Assembly: GCA_020200935.1 (NCBI GenBank)
Contig: JAIVHR010000045.1
Span: 1-6,572 of the forward strand
Origin: Sphingomonadales bacterium
GTDB lineage: Bacteria > Pseudomonadota > Alphaproteobacteria > Sphingomonadales > Sphingomonadaceae
Length of the DNA: 6,572 nucleotides
Direction of reading: 5' to 3'
Shown: piece after piece, positions 4,493 to 6,572 of the stretch
Position numbering within the stretch: position 1 is the stretch's first letter
How the letters are laid out: every line of letters starts with the position of its first letter
Notes under the pieces: generated by a model
What the model saw: only the letters and a program-made list of their open reading frames with translations
Told to the model about the DNA's origin: nothing
Database searches by the model: none
Translations under genes and position numbers: made by a program

Positions 4493-6572
4493 CTACCCAT
4501 TCGCCGCCTTGCGCATCGATGGCAGCGCGCTGGCGGCGTTGAAGCGTTCGAGGTCGAAGCTCCTGGCGAATTCGAGGCCGGCGCGGTTTTCCTCCGACCA
4601 GCGGACCTTGGCCGGGAACATCTGGTCTTCGAGCAGTTCGATCAGCACATCGGCATCGGCTTCGAGTTCCTCGAGGCCCTCGATCATCGCGCCGGTCGCC
4701 GAGATGTTGCGGATCAGCACCTTGTGCGCCTTGCCGCGGATCTCGGCCGAGGAGGAGCGCAGCACCCTGGTGCGCGGGCTGCGGCTGGCGCGATAGCCCG
4801 CGGCGACCGCCTTGCCCTGGCCGTCATTGAGCTGGCGGTGGACTTCGCCGTTGGGCATCGGCTTGCCGTAGATGAAGCCCTGGATATGCGAACAGCCGAG
4901 CTCGCGCACCAGCTCGATCTCGTCCTCGAGCTCGACGCCCTCGGCGGTGGTTTCCATATAGAGCGTGTTGGCGAGCGCGACGATCGCCTTGATGATCGCG
5001 GCATTGCGGTTTCCGGGCACGGCGGCGCCGCGGATGAAGCTCTGATCGATCTTGATCTTGTCGAAGGGCGCGGTCTTCAGATAGCCGAGCGCCGAATAGC
5101 CGGTGCCGAAATCGTCGAGCGCGAGCCGCACGCCGGTGCGCTTCAATGCCTTGAACATCTGGTCGGTATCGGTGGTCTCGTCGAGGAACACGCTCTCTGT
5201 GAGCTCGAGCTCGAGCCGGTCGGGCGACAGGCCCGATTTGGCGAGCGCGCTGGTGACGAGCTTGGGCAGGTTCGGATTGGCGAACTGGATCGGCGAAACG
5301 TTGACCGCGACCCGGGCGGCGATCGGCCAGCTGGCCGCGTCCTCGCAGGCCGTGCGCAGCACCCATTCGCCGATCTGTTCGATCAGCCGGATATCCTCGG
5401 CGACGGGAATGAAATCGGCCGGCGAAATCGAGCCGCGGCTCGGATGGGTCCAGCGGATCAATGCTTCATAGCCGACGATCTTGGTGGTCTCGGTCGACAC
5501 CACCGGCTGATAGGTCAGATGCAGCTGATCGTTGGCGAGCGCGTTCCTGAGATCGTCCTCGAGCCGCTTGCGCTTCTTGGCGCCGGTATGCATTTCGGTT
5601 TCGTAGACGCGATAGATGCCGCGCCCGTCGCCCTTGGCGGCATAGAGCGCCAGATCGGCATTGCGGATCAGCTCCTCGGGCGTGTTGCCGTGATCGGGGG
5701 CGATGGCGATGCCGATCGAACAGCCGATCGTCAGCGTCACCCCGTCGATCATATAGGGCTGCGAGACCGCCTCGATGATCGATTTGGCGACCGCCCCGCG
5801 TTTGGCATTGTCCGCCAGGCCGGACAGCATGACCTGGAACTCGTCGCCGCCGAGGCGCCCGACCATCCCCTGATCGCTGATCGTGCGGAACAGGCGCTTG
5901 CCGACCTGCTTCAGCAGCGCATCGCCGACCGGATGGCCCATCGTGTCGTTGACCTGTTTGAACCGGTCGAGATCGAGCAGCATCAAGGTGACGTTGCGCG
6001 CCGCGCCCTCGGGATCGCCGAGCGCTTCTTCGAGACTGGTCCGCATATGCTGACGGTTGGCGAGGCCGGTCAGCGAATCATAGCGGGCGAGTTGCTGGAC
6101 TTCGTCGTCCGAACGGCGCTTTTCGGTAAGATCGGTGCCGCTTCCGGCAAAGCCCCTGAACTGGCCGATCTCGTCGATGATCGGCCGGCCCGAGAGCGAC
6201 CACCAGCATTCCTTCTCGCCGTCGATCGCCGCGCGGACGGTGATCTCGGAAAAGCTCGAACGCGAGCTCAGATGGAAGCCCAGCGTGCGCTCGCCGTCCT
6301 GGGCGCCGCCTTCGGCACGGATAAGATCGGTGAGCTGCCGGCCGAGCAATTCCTCGGGAGGCTTGTCGAACATCCGGGCCAGCTTGTGCGAGAGATAGAC
6401 GAGGCAGCCATTGCGGTCGGTCTCCCAGAACCAGCCCGCGCCGTTGGCCTCGAATTCGGCGAGCAGCCGGCTGGCGCGGCGGCTGTCGCCCTCGCTCTGC
6501 TGGCGTTCGCCGCTCTGGAAATTGTCGAAGCGGGCATGGGCGACGCTGACGATCCAGATGCAGACCAGCATC
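4493..6572 (-). CDS. PAS-GGDEF-EAL-PilZ cyclic-di-GMP signalling protein, 5' end beyond the right edge
   Basis: This bifunctional-type protein makes and/or degrades the second messenger c-di-GMP; 692 residues are visible. Residues 1-11 look like the end of a membrane helix, so the coding region probably begins outside the window. The ATG at 6569-6571 is only a possible start. A PAS domain (about 36-150, GWFWETDRNG) is followed by GGDEF (about 152-322) with LDLDRFKQVND and an intact GGDEF at 241-245. The usual inhibitory RxxD five residues upstream is absent (Ser232 to Gly235). The EAL domain (about 337-583) keeps the catalytic set: Glu369 of EAL, Asn424, Glu456, Asp486-Asp487, Lys507, Glu544 and Gln564, so phosphodiesterase activity is predicted. 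The C-terminal 597-678 resembles PilZ, with NISATG (622-627) fitting [D/N]xSxxG. The Arg-rich SRSPRTRVLR ahead of it lacks exact RxxxR spacing. The protein ends at TAG 4493-4495, convergent with hemH. It is probably membrane-anchored. Confidence 0.95.
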   Translation of the reverse strand, partial: MLVCIWIVSVAHARFDNFQSGERQQSEGDSRRASRLLAEFEANGAGWFWETDRNGCLVYLSHKLARMFDKPPEELLGRQLTDLIRAEGGAQDGERTLGFHLSSRSSFSEITVRAAIDGEKECWWSLSGRPIIDEIGQFRGFAGSGTDLTEKRRSDDEVQQLARYDSLTGLANRQHMRTSLEEALGDPEGAARNVTLMLLDLDRFKQVNDTMGHPVGDALLKQVGKRLFRTISDQGMVGRLGGDEFQVMLSGLADNAKRGAVAKSIIEAVSQPYMIDGVTLTIGCSIGIAIAPDHGNTPEELIRNADLALYAAKGDGRGIYRVYETEMHTGAKKRKRLEDDLRNALANDQLHLTYQPVVSTETTKIVGYEALIRWTHPSRGSISPADFIPVAEDIRLIEQIGEWVLRTACEDAASWPIAARVAVNVSPIQFANPNLPKLVTSALAKSGLSPDRLELELTESVFLDETTDTDQMFKALKRTGVRLALDDFGTGYSALGYLKTAPFDKIKIDQSFIRGAAVPGNRNAAIIKAIVALANTLYMETTAEGVELEDEIELVRELGCSHIQGFIYGKPMPNGEVHRQLNDGQGKAVAAGYRASRSPRTRVLRSSSAEIRGKAHKVLIRNISATGAMIEGLEELEADADVLIELLEDQMFPAKVRWSEENRAGLEFARSFDLERFNAASALPSMRKAANG

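Noticed and set aside
1..6572. CRISPR array, tRNA/rRNA gene, transposase, phage or toxin-antitoxin module
   Set aside because: No regularly spaced direct repeats, no cloverleaf or rRNA sequence, and no such protein was seen in any frame.

Overview
The window reads as chromosomal DNA from a GC-rich alphaproteobacterium, most likely a sphingomonad. This is inferred from the strong G/C bias at third codon positions, the style of the Lgt, ferrochelatase and GGDEF-EAL-PilZ proteins, and the palindromic intergenic repeats. No database was searched. There are five protein-coding loci, no RNA gene, no CRISPR array and no recognisable transposase or phage gene.

Layout, left to right. At 1-455 (minus strand) lies the N-terminal half of lgt, the prolipoprotein diacylglyceryl transferase, cut by the window edge. 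A divergent intergenic region (456-616) carries a perfect 24-bp inverted repeat and an overlapping smaller hairpin. At 617-1195 (plus) is a 192-residue HD-domain protein whose six potential metal ligands match the PhnZ-type mixed-valent diiron oxygenases. At 1243-3202 (plus) is a Tat-signal xanthine-dehydrogenase-family molybdopterin-binding subunit (IorB-like). It is broken near 1788-1796, where an internal deletion appears to have removed roughly 90-100 codons and shifted the frame. A 171-bp spacer with a compound G/C-rich palindrome leads into intact hemH (ferrochelatase, 3374-4378, plus). The convergent gap 4379-4492 is filled by a two-unit inverted repeat that probably ends transcription from both sides. 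At 4493-6572 (minus) is most of a PAS-GGDEF-EAL-PilZ cyclic-di-GMP protein whose N terminus lies beyond the right edge.

The genes do not form an obvious pathway: lipoprotein maturation, a possible small-molecule oxygenase, a decayed molybdo-hydroxylase, haem synthesis and c-di-GMP signalling sit side by side as ordinary chromosomal neighbours. I found no convincing new multi-gene system. The items most worth following up are the HD oxygenase-like protein of unknown substrate, the deletion junction in the molybdenum enzyme, the paired substitutions in the two hairpins downstream of hemH, and the GGDEF-EAL protein with a lost I-site and an atypical fused PilZ domain.
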